In this document: positions 14,101 through 26,500 of the stretch, in pieces | How the letters are laid out: every line of letters starts with the position of its first letter | How positions within the stretch are numbered: position 1 is the stretch's first letter | The notes under the pieces: model-generated | What the model was told of the DNA's origin: nothing | Databases searched by the model: none | The model's input: the letters and a program-made list of their open reading frames with translations, nothing else | Position numbers and translations under genes: made by a program | Source: Rallus limicola | Taxonomy: Eukaryota; Chordata; Aves; Gruiformes; Rallidae | Direction: 5' to 3' | NCBI GenBank assembly: GCA_022605955.1 | Contig: JAKCOZ010000010.1 | Span: forward strand, 1,798,001-1,862,000 | Length of the DNA stretch: 64,000 bases

Positions 14101-17100
14101 GTTCAGAGATGTTCAGTATTAACAAGTGCTGGATAATCAGAGAGGGTTTTGTGGTTTGGTTTTTTTTTTTTTACAATTTAGCTATAGCTATTTCATATAT
14201 CCAACATTATTGCTTCATCTCTGGGAAGATATGTCAGACCTAGGAAGCTGGCAGACTATTGGAGAATATTGCAGGGAAACCACCTGAGGATTAGGTACAC
14301 TATGGTTTTAGCCAGTCTTTAAATGAAACATTACATAAACTTATATAAGGCAACTGAATCTCTGTTAAAATGGAGTAGGTAAAAATTCCATGCTCAGGAA
14401 TGGAAATCTCTCCCAGTGTTCCCTACCTCCATAAAAGTTTCACAGCCCCTTTTCAGCATGAGAAGGCTGGTACTGCTTGAGCTGCAGTTTGCAGGAGGAT
14501 CTGTGATGCCACAGGACCTGCTGCACACAAGATGCCCACCACTGGATTCTCCCATATGTGTTACAGATCCCAATCCAAGTCCAACCCAGACACATTCCTT
14601 CTGGGTTTGCTGTGAAGTAGACTAACCCAAGAAATAAAATCACGCTGTGCAGGCCTCTGAGATGAGAGAAGGCAGAATTTTGGTTGAGTTTGTTGCCCTT
14701 TGGATGAATGGGACCAGTTTCCAGATGTTCATAATGAGTAGATTAATGGTTTGGGAAAACAATTCTGAGCAGAAGAGGTTAGACAGTGCCTTTCTTTCCC
14801 TGACAAAAATGTTAAACTTCACATAAAGAATTTAAAGTGGAAGTAGTACAAATCTGATATTCTGTAGAAATCTGCAACAGCTGCAGTACCTTACAAGAGG
14901 GCAGTGCAAACTCTGTGCTTGCCCTGTTCCCTTCCCACTCACTTTAGACTCACTGATTCAAACTTCCACTGTACAGATATACACACACATATGTTGTAGC
15001 TTCTCTTTCTGGTAAGAAGTTCTGCACCGGGGAAGAAAGTCTGCACAAGGAACCTGAGCTGTAAGGGAGAAAAAGGTCTGAGGCAGCATTTTACAATTTT
15101 CAGAAACAAAATAGCTGGCATTTCAGATATTCACATTTGTGATTTTAAAAAAATCACACCTGAAAATCTAATTTTTCATCCAAAAGGTATTTTTAATGTT
15201 AATTATTGGGTAGCTATTTTTAACTGCTAAGCACTATTTTGGATAAATGTAAATGTTTAGGTTTCTCTACTTCTGGAATAAATGCCCCAGTCAGTTACAT
15301 AACTACTTCTGACACAGAAGACTTGGGAAAGTATTCATTCCCCACAAGAAGTTGCAACTCAGCCCACACCTCCATTAATTTTCTGCATAATTTTTAAAAA
15401 GAGGTATTTTTTTGTGGTACAACTAAAATGAGGGCTTTTCTTATGATTACAAGATGTTCTAACTTAGCTTTTAATTTTAGGTTCTCCAGCAGTTTTCTTT
15501 TACAGTTTAGAGATGGTTTTCTCCAGTACAGTCATGGAGAATGGAATTCTATCACAAAACCATGCACGCTGATATTACTTGAGTGTTTTTCTAAACACAC
15601 ACATCAAGAACAATCTAATTTAGAAGCTTGAATTAATAAGAAAACAATAAGCTGGGGACAAGAAAAGTACAGTGGGGTGAGCTACATAATTACTAAAGTA
15701 TCAATCACTGCTGTGTGGGGTTTTTTTTTACCATAATGAAATAAGCATTGACAATATGCTAATTAATGTTATAGCGTATCAACTTTATAAATATAAAATG
15801 CACAACGAATAAATATAAAATATAAATATAAAATACACACCAGTCCTGAATCCAAAATTTAACTTGTTACAATCACTAAATTTCAAGGCAAAATAAAACC
15901 TGGTGTCTATCATTAGGGGCTTGATTCTGTGAATTGCCAGTTCCTTTCTCAGAGATGCTAAATACAAGGAGAATCCATAAACTGCAGTATCTGAAGCTCA
16001 AAATGTTAAGGGATTTGAGATGAGTACAATGACATTTCCACAGGATTTGCCCAGTGTACTTAAGATATTCTATTTCTTAACTGCTGTTTAGTGTCAGAAT
16101 ATGCTGTACAAATAATGCTTGCAGATATTATGGTGTTTAGTACACAGGACACTTTTCTAAGCTACTTTGCTTAGGTAAGCCTCTCCCCAGCCCAACACCA
16201 AGACAGCTGAAAATTTACTTGCTAAATGAAGGGTCTCACTTTGATCAGAAAAAGGCATCAGAAGTTGATTAGCCTTTATAAATGAGGTAGCTATGCTATT
16301 ACTGCATACAGTGCAAAACAAAATGGAAATCTGAAAATTATTCCCAGAGTAAGGACAGTTTTCAGAAACCAAACCCATCCATATAAGGGTAAGTCAACTG
16401 AACTGTAACGAATGCAATAGAGTAGCACCAAATTACACCACCAGAGGGTAAATTATTTCCTGTTTTTTATAACTTAGATGGTAGAAATTAATAAGTTTTA
16501 AAGAGTTCCTCTGCTGGCTTGGACTTGCGAACATCAGAAAGTCAGTTTTCTTCCAGGGTCTGACAGCTACTTCCTTCCATTGTCTAAGCAAATATTTACT
16601 GAGTTCAAAAATTCAGTGACACTGTCAAAGACCAATCCCTGCAAAACTTCTATGAAAGTATGCTTGTCATTTTTATATAATGGATGTAACAACTACCAGC
16701 AGGAGGAAGATAAAATTCACCACCCTCGTTCTAACTCACTGCATGACAAAGTTCTCTGGTTTAATTTAATAATAACATTATGAATAATAATCCCCACTAT
16801 TTTGCTGATACTATAGTGTAGCATAAACCAAGTACACAAAACTTTCTAGATATCCAGAAGCTACTAGGGTTTTTTGGCAAGGTGGTAGTGGATCTCAAAG
16901 TGTGGAAACGTTGACATAAAGCTGGAAAAGGACACCATTAGAAAAGATTTCTTTCCACATCTATTAGATTTTCTCCTTTGGCATTACACCAACAATCCCA
17001 TATCTTAGAAAATGAAAAATTCTTTCTAACATTTTCTTATTCTGGTGAAAGTTCATTACAAAAGTGACATCACCATCTGGTCATATTCCAATCAGTTAAG

Positions 17101-20100
17101 TCTGAATGTGGAGTTTACACTTCAAAAATCAGGGAAATTGTGTCAAAGATAGTGTTGAACTTCCATGCTGAAGTATGTTAGGGTTTTATTTGACAAAACA
17201 TTCAGCCTGGCAATAAATTAATCCTTAGCTTGAAGTGTTCCTTAACTCCCATTAAAAACAGAGGCCTTCCTTCAACCAATTTAGAAATATAATGTGTTCA
17301 AGTCCTTTGAAAAAGCAACACCGCACAGATCCAAGTCACCCAGTTACATGTTGCAGGGGTGTTTTGAGTTTGAGCACACAGCAAATCCATCAGGAGGGAT
17401 TACCCCCCTCTTCTATGCTACAACATTCGTGATCAGACAGAGCACTCTGCATGTAATGAGATCTCTATGCCACCAGGGAAAAGTAGCTAACTAGAAGCTC
17501 ATTTGTCAATAGTTGTGAGAAAGTAGTTTTGTATAAAAGTCCAAACTGATAGGGTCTCTGGCACCTCCTCTCCCCTCTCTGTAGTTACACTCATCCCTTG
17601 CAACTCACGGGCTATCCTAATAAGGATATAATTTTTTATGGTCATCTCATATACAAAATATTGGCAACTTTAGCAACATATGCCATACTTGCAGGAGTTT
17701 ATCACTCATTCCCACTCTCAAGGACCTATCTTCTACCTGCCTTCACTATCTTCTGCACTGCTGTGGTATTTAAGGGCCCGTCTGATGCAAACTGTAATTT
17801 CTCTCATGGTAATCTAGAGATTTTTCATCCATTGAGACTTCAGCTGAATTTTGTCAGATGGTGAACTTGCATCCAAGAGGAAATGCTCAAAGTCTCAGAG
17901 AAATCTCACTCACAGAAACTATCCTAAAGACACTCTGACGTGAGGCGTATGGACTAAGTTCAAAACCCCTTGCCTATCTCCCAGAGAGTGACTATAAAAA
18001 GCAGATGGAAAGGGTCACTGTAATGACTCTTATTCTCTAAGAATCCCAAAACACTCCAGAAATTGATTTTAACTGCATCAGTTACTGGTGCATGACTTTG
18101 CTTTCCTATCCTCTGGCTGATTTGAACACTGAAGCTGTTGACAAATTTTTTAGACAATGCTACTACCCCTGCCTGAGGCGCTGTAGCTCAGGTGTCTACA
18201 TTACATGAAACAGGCCAAAAAAGATACAGCTCTGGGAATTACTTCTGGGCAGAATTAAATTCAGCATGGCTCCATGGTGGAGATTTAATGAGCCATAATG
18301 GTCTTCTTTATCTCTACTTCTTTAAAGGTAAACATTTGAACTTCCCAAATACAGGTTGCCTCACAAAAAAAAAGCATCCTCATGCTAGAATGAAACAAAA
18401 ACACGTTGTACGTGCTCCATGTCCTCTACATTACTGAAAGGATCTCTCTTGTCCAACATGACCTCTTCAATCTGACTCTGGTAATCTGATAGACCTCTGG
18501 AGAGATAAACTTTGCAGGGATCAGTAGCACCTCCTGAAAAAATTAGCACCTCACTGAGTCTAAATAGCTACCATTTGTGGGGTAAAAGCCAAGCCAAATA
18601 AAAACAGAACCTCATGCCAAAGACACTTTGATGTTAGTGTTCTCATCAGAAATGCCAGTAACTTCTGGAAACTCAAATGGCATGACTGGCATTTTAGATT
18701 TATTTTCAGCTTCCAAGAGAAATATCACAAATAAGATCTATGAAGAAGTTTCCATGCCACTGGGTAGATCACCTCCCTGATATGAATTATTGAAAGTTTC
18801 ACTGAGCCATATGCTTAGCCATATGTTTCTGCTGGCATAAGTACTGATTTCAAATTAACTAGGCTGATTTATGCCAGCTGAGAGGTGGCTACTATAAATT
18901 TACAGATATTTATGAGCTGCTCAGAAATCTAAGACCTGTGTACAAATTATTTCATATCATTTCACAAAATTAGAGATAACTTCGTGAGTTGCTGATTAGC
19001 TTCTATGTTATTTGAGCAGTGCTAAATTCACCAAAGTGACAGTGGCAACTAATTTTTTTCTAGCAATTACTAGTATTTTGAGTAAAACAAAAGCATAAAT
19101 TGTTCTCAGCTTTTGATGAAAACTATACAACTTCCAGAATGACCACACATCACTTAAAATACTTTAAGATCTGAGTGTAATCTAACTTTTGCTTGTATAA
19201 CATAAGACAATTTTTCCCATCTATTTTAATTTTTGGAAAAGACTCCTGGTATTTGACTTACTACATTTGGTATCTCACAGTTTCAATTACTGTCTATCTG
19301 ATTCTTGAATACCAGAATAAATTGCTTGGAGCAGCAGCTTGGCATGTTCCACAGTTGCATGACATGACAGTAAACTATACAAGTTGATAGAATACAGTCT
19401 TGAAATCTGTTATGTGTGAGAAAAGTCAACTAATTAGCAGATGACTTTGTACAAAAAGTGGGGAAGTCCAACATTGCTTTAGTAAACTTCAATAAACTGT
19501 GTTTCAGATTGTCATCAATAATAAAATAATCACAAAGTGATTAATTATTTAACTATTAATTCAGTTGACCACATATGTCCTCCCACCTAAGGAAAGGCAA
19601 GCAAAACATTTATGGTTCCAGCCCACACACGTTCACACAGTTTGTTTCCCTGATAATTGGGACATGTGCATGAGTAAAGTCTATGAAGGCTAGAAGTTAG
19701 ATTTAGGCAGCTATGAGAGAAGCCGAACACACCAGAAGTCCTTCATGCATTTATTTACCACATATTGCACCCAGCTGTACAGTATAAAGGTTCTTGTTTT
19801 ACAGATGAAGCACTGGAGCACAGGCTTAGCCACCTAATCTCAGTTGAGTTCAGCATCACTCAGGGTCAGTGTCTAAATTATATGACCCAGGCCATTCATG
19901 ATGCTTGCTCTAGAAACAATATTTCTTCCACAGCTTACAAAGTTTAAGTAATTCCAGTCTTTCATCTAGTGGTTGGCACCCTGCCTATCTCAGAAATGTC
20001 ATTTATGAAAGACTGTAAAAATATCATACCCTTTCACAAATGTTAACTGAGGTTCACTGCTTGTTCCTAGCTTTGCTTTTCTTCTGAGAGCAAGAATGAT

Positions 20101-20871
20101 ACATTTTGCCATAGTTCTATAGCACCCTCTGTTGTCTTCTTGTTCTAATCAAAATTTCAAGCTTTTCGAATTGCTGTGGCATTAAGAGAAAAAAATAAAA
20201 GAAGAAAAGTCTTTTTCTAAAGCAGCACAGAAATAAGGATCAGTGATATAGTAGTGTGTAACCAGAAAGCAAGGAAAACAACAGAAAGTAATAGGCAAGT
20301 TTCTACAATGATTCACACAAAAATGCTTTCTTGAAGGCAGATAGATTTTTGCTACACACTTCAGCAATGAGTTGAGCATAAGTTTTATCTAATAAAATCT
20401 GATCAGTGGCTCCAGAATTTAAATTTATAACTGCAAACTGGAACTCAGAATACATAACATTACACTAAGATAGCTATAAATGATGTGAAATAGGTCTACA
20501 GATTTGTTAAGTGTTCTCAAATGCTGAACTTGTGAGACATTACGTCTGTTTTGGATGGTGTCACATGGATTCAGTTTGTCAGACCACTGACATTGACGCA
20601 GCCAATGCATGGCTACATGTTATTATTACTTGCTGCAAACTTCAATATCGGGGGGGAAAGAGATGGGGGTTTCACCAAGGGGGCACGATGGGGACACAAA
20701 AAACCCTACACACAAGCCACACACTCAAAGCAAGATTTAACTTTGAGTTGAACAAAAACTGTTTGCATGTGGAGACATACAACTGATCTGAGAATCTTCT
20801 AGAAATTACTCCGAGGCTGCGCAAGAACAATTTTCAGGGCTGCTACTTAAAATGCTTATTTCAATTGAACT
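11194..20871. other. Long intergenic stretch without recognised gene or repeat
   Basis: In nearly 10 kb I find no exon with recognisable protein homology, no CR1 tail and no LTR termini. Sequence is AT-rich, with a strongly AT-rich patch of near-repeated aaatataaaat words at about 15783-15836. Open frames are at most about 90 codons and look random. Conserved non-coding elements or an undetected non-coding RNA cannot be excluded by eye. Confidence 0.5.
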
Positions 20872-21219
20872 TGTCCTGGTTTCAGCAGGGATAAAGTTAA
20901 TTTTCTTCCTAGTGCTGTGTTTTGAACTTAGACCGAGGTTGATAACACACTGATGTATTTACTTGTTGCCCAGCAGTCAAGAACTTTACAGCTAATGTCC
21001 TGGATCCAGCCAGGCCAGAGGTAACTTCCCCAGGCAGCCAGCACATGTGAGCTGAGCTGGCCCAGGCTGTTTCCACACATTTTCTGTCCTGTTAAACTGC
21101 TGCTAAATCCACAAGCTTAACTTTTTTTAAAAAAAGATATTTTCAATTCCCTCCCTTATCCCACTACAAGCAAATGGCTGTGTGGCTCTTGTAGGTGACA
21201 TCTGGGTTAAACTGAGACA
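20872..21219 (+). mobile_element. Rearranged solo LTR (mosaic)
   Basis: It starts TGTCCTGGTTTCAGCAGGG and ends GGTTAAACTGAGACA. AACT lies directly before it and directly after it. It is only about 350 bp. Its centre (20997-21076) is a segment related, in reverse orientation, to the LTR at 8108-8472, so it is either a recombinant LTR or a full LTR with a deletion and a small insertion. Confidence 0.6.
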
Positions 21220-21262
21220 AACTCACAAACTTGCCATCATTCTCTGAATTAACTCTACCTTC

Positions 21263-21834
21263 TGTCCTGGGTTTGGCTGGGATAATTTACCAGCCAGTGT
21301 AGAGCCGTGTTTGGAAGTCAGGGTGACAGCAGTGCTGGTAACACACTGATGTTTTCAGTTGTTGCCGAGCAGTCAGGAGTTTTTCAGCTTCTCACACTGC
21401 CCTGCTGATGAGAGGTGTGGGCACCCAGTGAGCTGAAAGGGGGCACAGCCAGGACAGGTGACCCAAACTGGCCAAAGAGGGTATTCCATGCCAATTATTT
21501 CATGCTCAGCTTAAAGGGGGCTGGTGGAGGAGGCGGACACAGCTCCAGGATGTGCATTTTGGGGACAAGTCCGGCTTCAGAATGGCTCTGAGCTGTACGG
21601 TCTGAGTTATGCATTCGATGAGAAACTGCACCGTGTATCACCAGTTGTGTATATTTTCCTATAAAGTCCTGTTAGTGCTATTTCCCTCTCTCTGCTGTCC
21701 TAGTAAACCATCCTTATCCCAACTCACAAGGTTTGCCTTTGGTTTTCTTTTCCCTCCTCTTCCCCACAACCTGTCCCCACCCTCTTAGATAGGCTGCGTG
21801 GTGCTCAGCTCCCGGCTGGAATGAAACCACACCA
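21263..21834 (+). mobile_element. Solo LTR of an avian endogenous retrovirus
   Basis: The element starts TGTCCTGGGTTTGGCTGGG and ends ATGAAACCACACCA. Flanking pentamers CCTTC (21258-21262) and CGTTC (21835-21839) agree at four of five positions. It belongs with the LTRs at 2717 and 5501 by its termini and by internal blocks such as GGCACAGCCAGGACAGGTGACCC shortened at both ends. No viral genes are attached. Confidence 0.75.
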
Positions 21835-21839
21835 CGTTC

Positions 21840-22117
21840 TAACTGAACCATATATTAAATTTGGATAGTTCAAAAATTTAGTTTGATGAAGTTTCACAGA
21901 AGATATACAGAGAAAAATCAAAGAATCATAAAGGGTTTTAGTCCTTGTTGAGTCTGTTTTGCTTGTGACGGTAATTCCTGAGTGATCTTTCCCCGTCCTT
22001 ATATCAACTTGTGAGCCTTTCATTATATCTTCCCTCCCCTGTCCAGCTGAAAAGGGGAGTGATAGAGCAGCTTTAGTGGGCATCTGGCCTCCAGCCAGGT
22101 TCAAGCCACCCTGCTCC
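21840..22117 (+). mobile_element. Probable LTR-derived fragment
   Basis: This segment resembles the 3' part of another avian LTR type (a GAAAAGGGGAGTGATAGAG block followed by a GCCTCCAGCCAGG block), but its borders are unclear. The call rests on general resemblance to avian repeats, so confidence is low. Confidence 0.4.
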
Positions 22118-22205
22118 CACTTTTTCTCATCAGCAAATTTGCTGAGGGTACACTCTGTCCCCTCACCTACATCACTGATGAGTATGTTGAATATGTTGTG
22201 CCAGC
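22118..22205 (-). mobile_element. Small CR1 LINE fragment
   Basis: On the minus strand a short piece encodes FNILISDVGEGTECTLSKFA followed by DEKK, matching the reverse-transcriptase region of the CR1 copies at 10.3 kb and 34.3 kb. Here the box reads A-D-E. Both ends are truncated. Confidence 0.75.
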
Positions 22206-23595
22206 CTACCATGACTAGAAAAATCTGAAGAATAGGCATGATGCTTCTGTGTGTTACTATCTGCAAAAAGACCCAAAGTTCAAGCTAAGAATGTGGAGAA
22301 TAAGGATTAATATCTGCTAGTCTAAACCACCAAGTTTAGGTCTCTAGGAGAGCTGTTTAACTGGAAGCTTGTCAAGTGATTTGCATTCTTAAAAGCTGCC
22401 TGCAAAAGCTACTCACTCACCCCAGCTACTACCTGCTGTTCTCTGCTTTCCCAGCTCCTCCCCTAAATGCTGATTAACCTTTCTGAGGAACTGGGAAACT
22501 GATTCTGGGTGTTCCTGTTCCTGCCTTGGAAAGCCTCGCAGATTCCTTAGCAGATTCCTTAACTGGTGGTTACTGAGGAGCCAATCCATGAATTCTGAGT
22601 TAATGCCCTAGTGAGAGGCTGGAGACAGGCACCAAGGGATAAGAAAAAAGGCTGCTCTAACATGTTACTCCAAAAAACTGGATCACAACCTCCTTGGATT
22701 TCCTCTGAACTTTGTTCACCGCTGGGGGGCTTTCCCATCATCTTTTTAGTGTCTCTTCTTAGTGAGAAAAGCCCTCATCTATACCACAAGATGTTTTTGA
22801 AGCTCCTCACACACCTGTGCTACCTTAATTTTACTAAGCAATATACAATAAATTTTTACATAATTGTGTGTGTGTGCTTTTTGTAGGTTTACTGGAAGTT
22901 TGTGCCTTAACTTTAACCCAACATCTGTTACATTAACGCCTCGGCAGCTGAGTCAGAGCTTTTGCTTTTTGTCTCATTTTAAACTGACAAGTTCGGGGTG
23001 TTATGTTATGCTTCCTAAGGAAACGATGCTGCATTTTGCTGTTGTGCAGTTCAAATTTCATCCAGGTATGTGATTCTAGTCCTTCTGATCACTCAGTTCT
23101 TCTATAGCATTCATCTCTCCTGTCCTCTTCCTCAATCTTACACTAGGAGGTGGTGGTTTATGATGATTTTGGTAAAAATGGCACTCAAACACTGTGAAGT
23201 ATCACTTTAAAACAGCATTCACTCTGAAGAAAGATAGGCTAGTACAAATAATCTTACATCCTTTCATATGCTGGAAACACTGGATTGTCCAGGCTCAAAC
23301 AGGTCTCTGACCAGTGCACAGCATGCCATGCAAATTCCATCCATGGAAGGGTCATCCCATTTTGGGATTCTGTTTTTGCCTACTTTCAGTGAGAGACTCA
23401 TGCTTCTCTGTGCACAGAGAATGGGACATGTTAGACCTTGGGGAATGAATCTTAGATGTGCTGTGTGTGGAATGAGGAAAATGTGATGAACTATCACTCC
23501 CCTCTACAAATCATGGGCCAAGATAAGGACAGTGAGAGCTTGTTCACTAATTACCATCATGGGCAAGAGACTCAACTTTTTAAAAAATTATCTAA
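22206..23595. other. Intergenic sequence 3' of HUS1
   Basis: No gene was recognised. A short GT tract lies at about 22866-22877. Confidence 0.45.
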
Positions 23596-26500
23596 TTTAT
23601 TATCCAAGCAGAACAAAGTCAGATAAGAAGTAAACACAAATCTTAAAACACCTCCCCGCACCCCTCCCTTATTCCCAGGCTCAACTTTACTCCACAGTTC
23701 TCCAACTCCTTCCCTCCAGTGGCACAAGGGGATGGGCAATGGTGGTTGTGGTCAGTTCATCACATGCTTTCTCTGTCATTCCTTCCTCCTCAGGAGAGGA
23801 ACTTCCCATGATAACACAGGCTGTACAATGCTTTCCATCTGGAAAGGGAAGAAATTCAATCCACAGAAAACTTGCCCTTTATTTCACACCAACTGCTGTG
23901 TTCACACACATCCTCACACGATATTCATTCCATACAGAGACCTTCACTGCCCATATTAATGAAGTAACTCAGCTTATCTCAACCTCTTGGGCCAAAACCT
24001 AAATACATCAGTTCAAGCACTAACAGAATCACTGAGGTGTATCAGAACAAGTCAGATCAAAAGATACAACCAGGTACAAACAGGAGCTGTTGGTGCTCCT
24101 GAGCATCTGTTACATCCTGTTACATGCTGGCAGCCGCAGGAAGGCCCTCTGCCTCATACACACTTCTGCTGCACAGCACAGCACCATCAAGTCCATCTGA
24201 AATAGTGTCCATCCAATGTCTGCATCGAACAGCATATCACATGAGAGTGCTCCACTAGCTCACAAGTTTCAGACTTCATGGAAAAGGCCTCAGGTTGGAA
24301 AACTACCAGGATTCCAAAACATTCAGGCAAGTGCTGGAATAAAATACTGAAGTGAAACGTCCTCATGGAGCAAGATGAAGTGGACAATTTTTTTATTTAC
24401 AATATCTGTAAAGAGAGAAAAAAAACCAACCACAAATCTGATGCAATGCACAAAAAATATTTTAAAATTACATCTTCTACAGAACACCACCAAAAGAATT
24501 CCACGTTTCTACCACCTCTGAAAGAAGGATGACTAGACATATAACCCTGTAATTAAGTCCTTGAGGGTCTATGAAACATTACTAAAAAGAGTCATGAAAA
24601 CTGATACCAAAAAGGCAATATATAATGCACAGGCCTATAATGCCAGATACATAATTTAATCACCCTTGGGAAATTTTTAGCACCTGCATTAAGCTGATAA
24701 CTGAGCCATAACAAATGCATAGATGTTCTTAGGAAGCATCTACAGAGTTATCAAAATAGGATATAAAACCCTGCCTAGGCTTCTGCTAGAGACAACATAT
24801 TGTTTCCATGGTTAGAAACACTAGCTACATAAACACTAGCATTTTGGTATTAGAATCAATCTGGTGCCACATGCAAGAAAAGCATCTGAGAAAAAAACTA
24901 AATCAAGCACATCAGTAAATCCAAGTTTCTATGCTAGAATCTAGGCGCTTTAAGGCTTTCAAAAATAATACCTTGATATAATAATAAAATAACTTTAAAT
25001 CAATGACAACAAAGACAAGTATAATTAGTCAGTTGGAGTATCCAACTTGAAACCTATAAAAGGGTAGAAAAGGGTATAAAAGGGAAAAAAAAATTTTCTT
25101 TTTTTTTTCCTTTCCCAAATGCCTAAGGCCTGATGCTTACTGCATAAAACCAGAAATATTAAAAGTCCTCAGGTACAGTAAAAGTAGTCAACTTTCAAGC
25201 AGACAAAACAAGACATGTTGTTCTGCTGAGACTACAAGTATGGCAAACATCCCTCCTCAACCAGAGTTTGCAAGCAGCGCTGTTGAACTTACTGCACAAT
25301 GCTTTTGTGGGATTGACCTGCTGTCCAGCAAGCAGCTGCTGCAGCTTCTTGATGTCTATGCGTGCCTCAGCCACCCCTTCCAGATCTCCGGCTTGAGTAG
25401 AACTTTGACCTCCATCCTCTGATGCTAAAAGCAAAAGAACACTAACTACACTCAGTCAAAATATCAGAAAGTTTCAACACCTCTAAGGACACACCTGGTA
25501 ATTTCTGAAGTACTGGTGCTCAAATGGGTTGTTTTTCAGACACAGTAGTGCAAGGAAGAGAAAGCCCAGTTTTCCTACAAAGCTGTCAAGGATATTGGAA
25601 GAGGTTCCCCCCCAAACATGAAACAGCCATTGGCCACTTTTCTGTTCAAGGTTTCATTTGAAGACTTCTAAGTATTTTGTAAGGACTAACAGCAGGTAAG
25701 TAGTGTTATGAGCATCACAGTTCAGTAATGAGATCAGACAGACACAAGAGGCAACACAGGGACACTTACCCCAAGGAGGATTTCCCAAGTCTTTAAAATG
25801 TGTTGTTATAGATACTAAGTCAGTTTCTATTTTTAAGTTCATTTCTCCTCTCAAGTTTGCTTCAATCACCTGCAAAACAATCAATCCCATTCTTAGGGAA
25901 GTCACTTTCACACTGCAGAATTACAGAAGAACAAAGTGCAGATTTATTCAGATACAAGCTTCAGTGCCTTAATGGCTCAACTGTACTTTTTGAACATGGT
26001 TTGAACATTTGAATGTTCACAGGCTGACATCCAGGAGATATTAGTAGGATGTCCTTTAAATCCTACCTCAAGTTTGCCTAAAGTTCATTCACACAGATAC
26101 ATAACAGAAGACTAAACAGGCATTTTCTTTAATGAAAACAGTTGGGAAGTCTCCAGCTAGACTGGTGAAGGACTGCAATTTCTTACCAGCTATAAAGATC
26201 AGCTTGTAGCAACACAATGCCATGTTCTTTCAATGATTCAGTACAAAGAGCACTACTTTCTGGGAAGCCCAGGAGAAGCTCTTCAATATAAATCCTAAAA
26301 CAAATCCCATCTTTCTCTTAAGTTCTTACGCAGCATTCATGTACAACGCCTGACTCATTCCAAACCAAGACACAACACAGGAGCACCAGTTTGGAAACAA
26401 GGAAATATTCTATGTTCAAGATAGAGTAAGGTCTGTAGGACACATGGCTGAAGTGCCTTAACTTACAATGGAATTGCTGAGATTCTTCATTCTCTCCACA

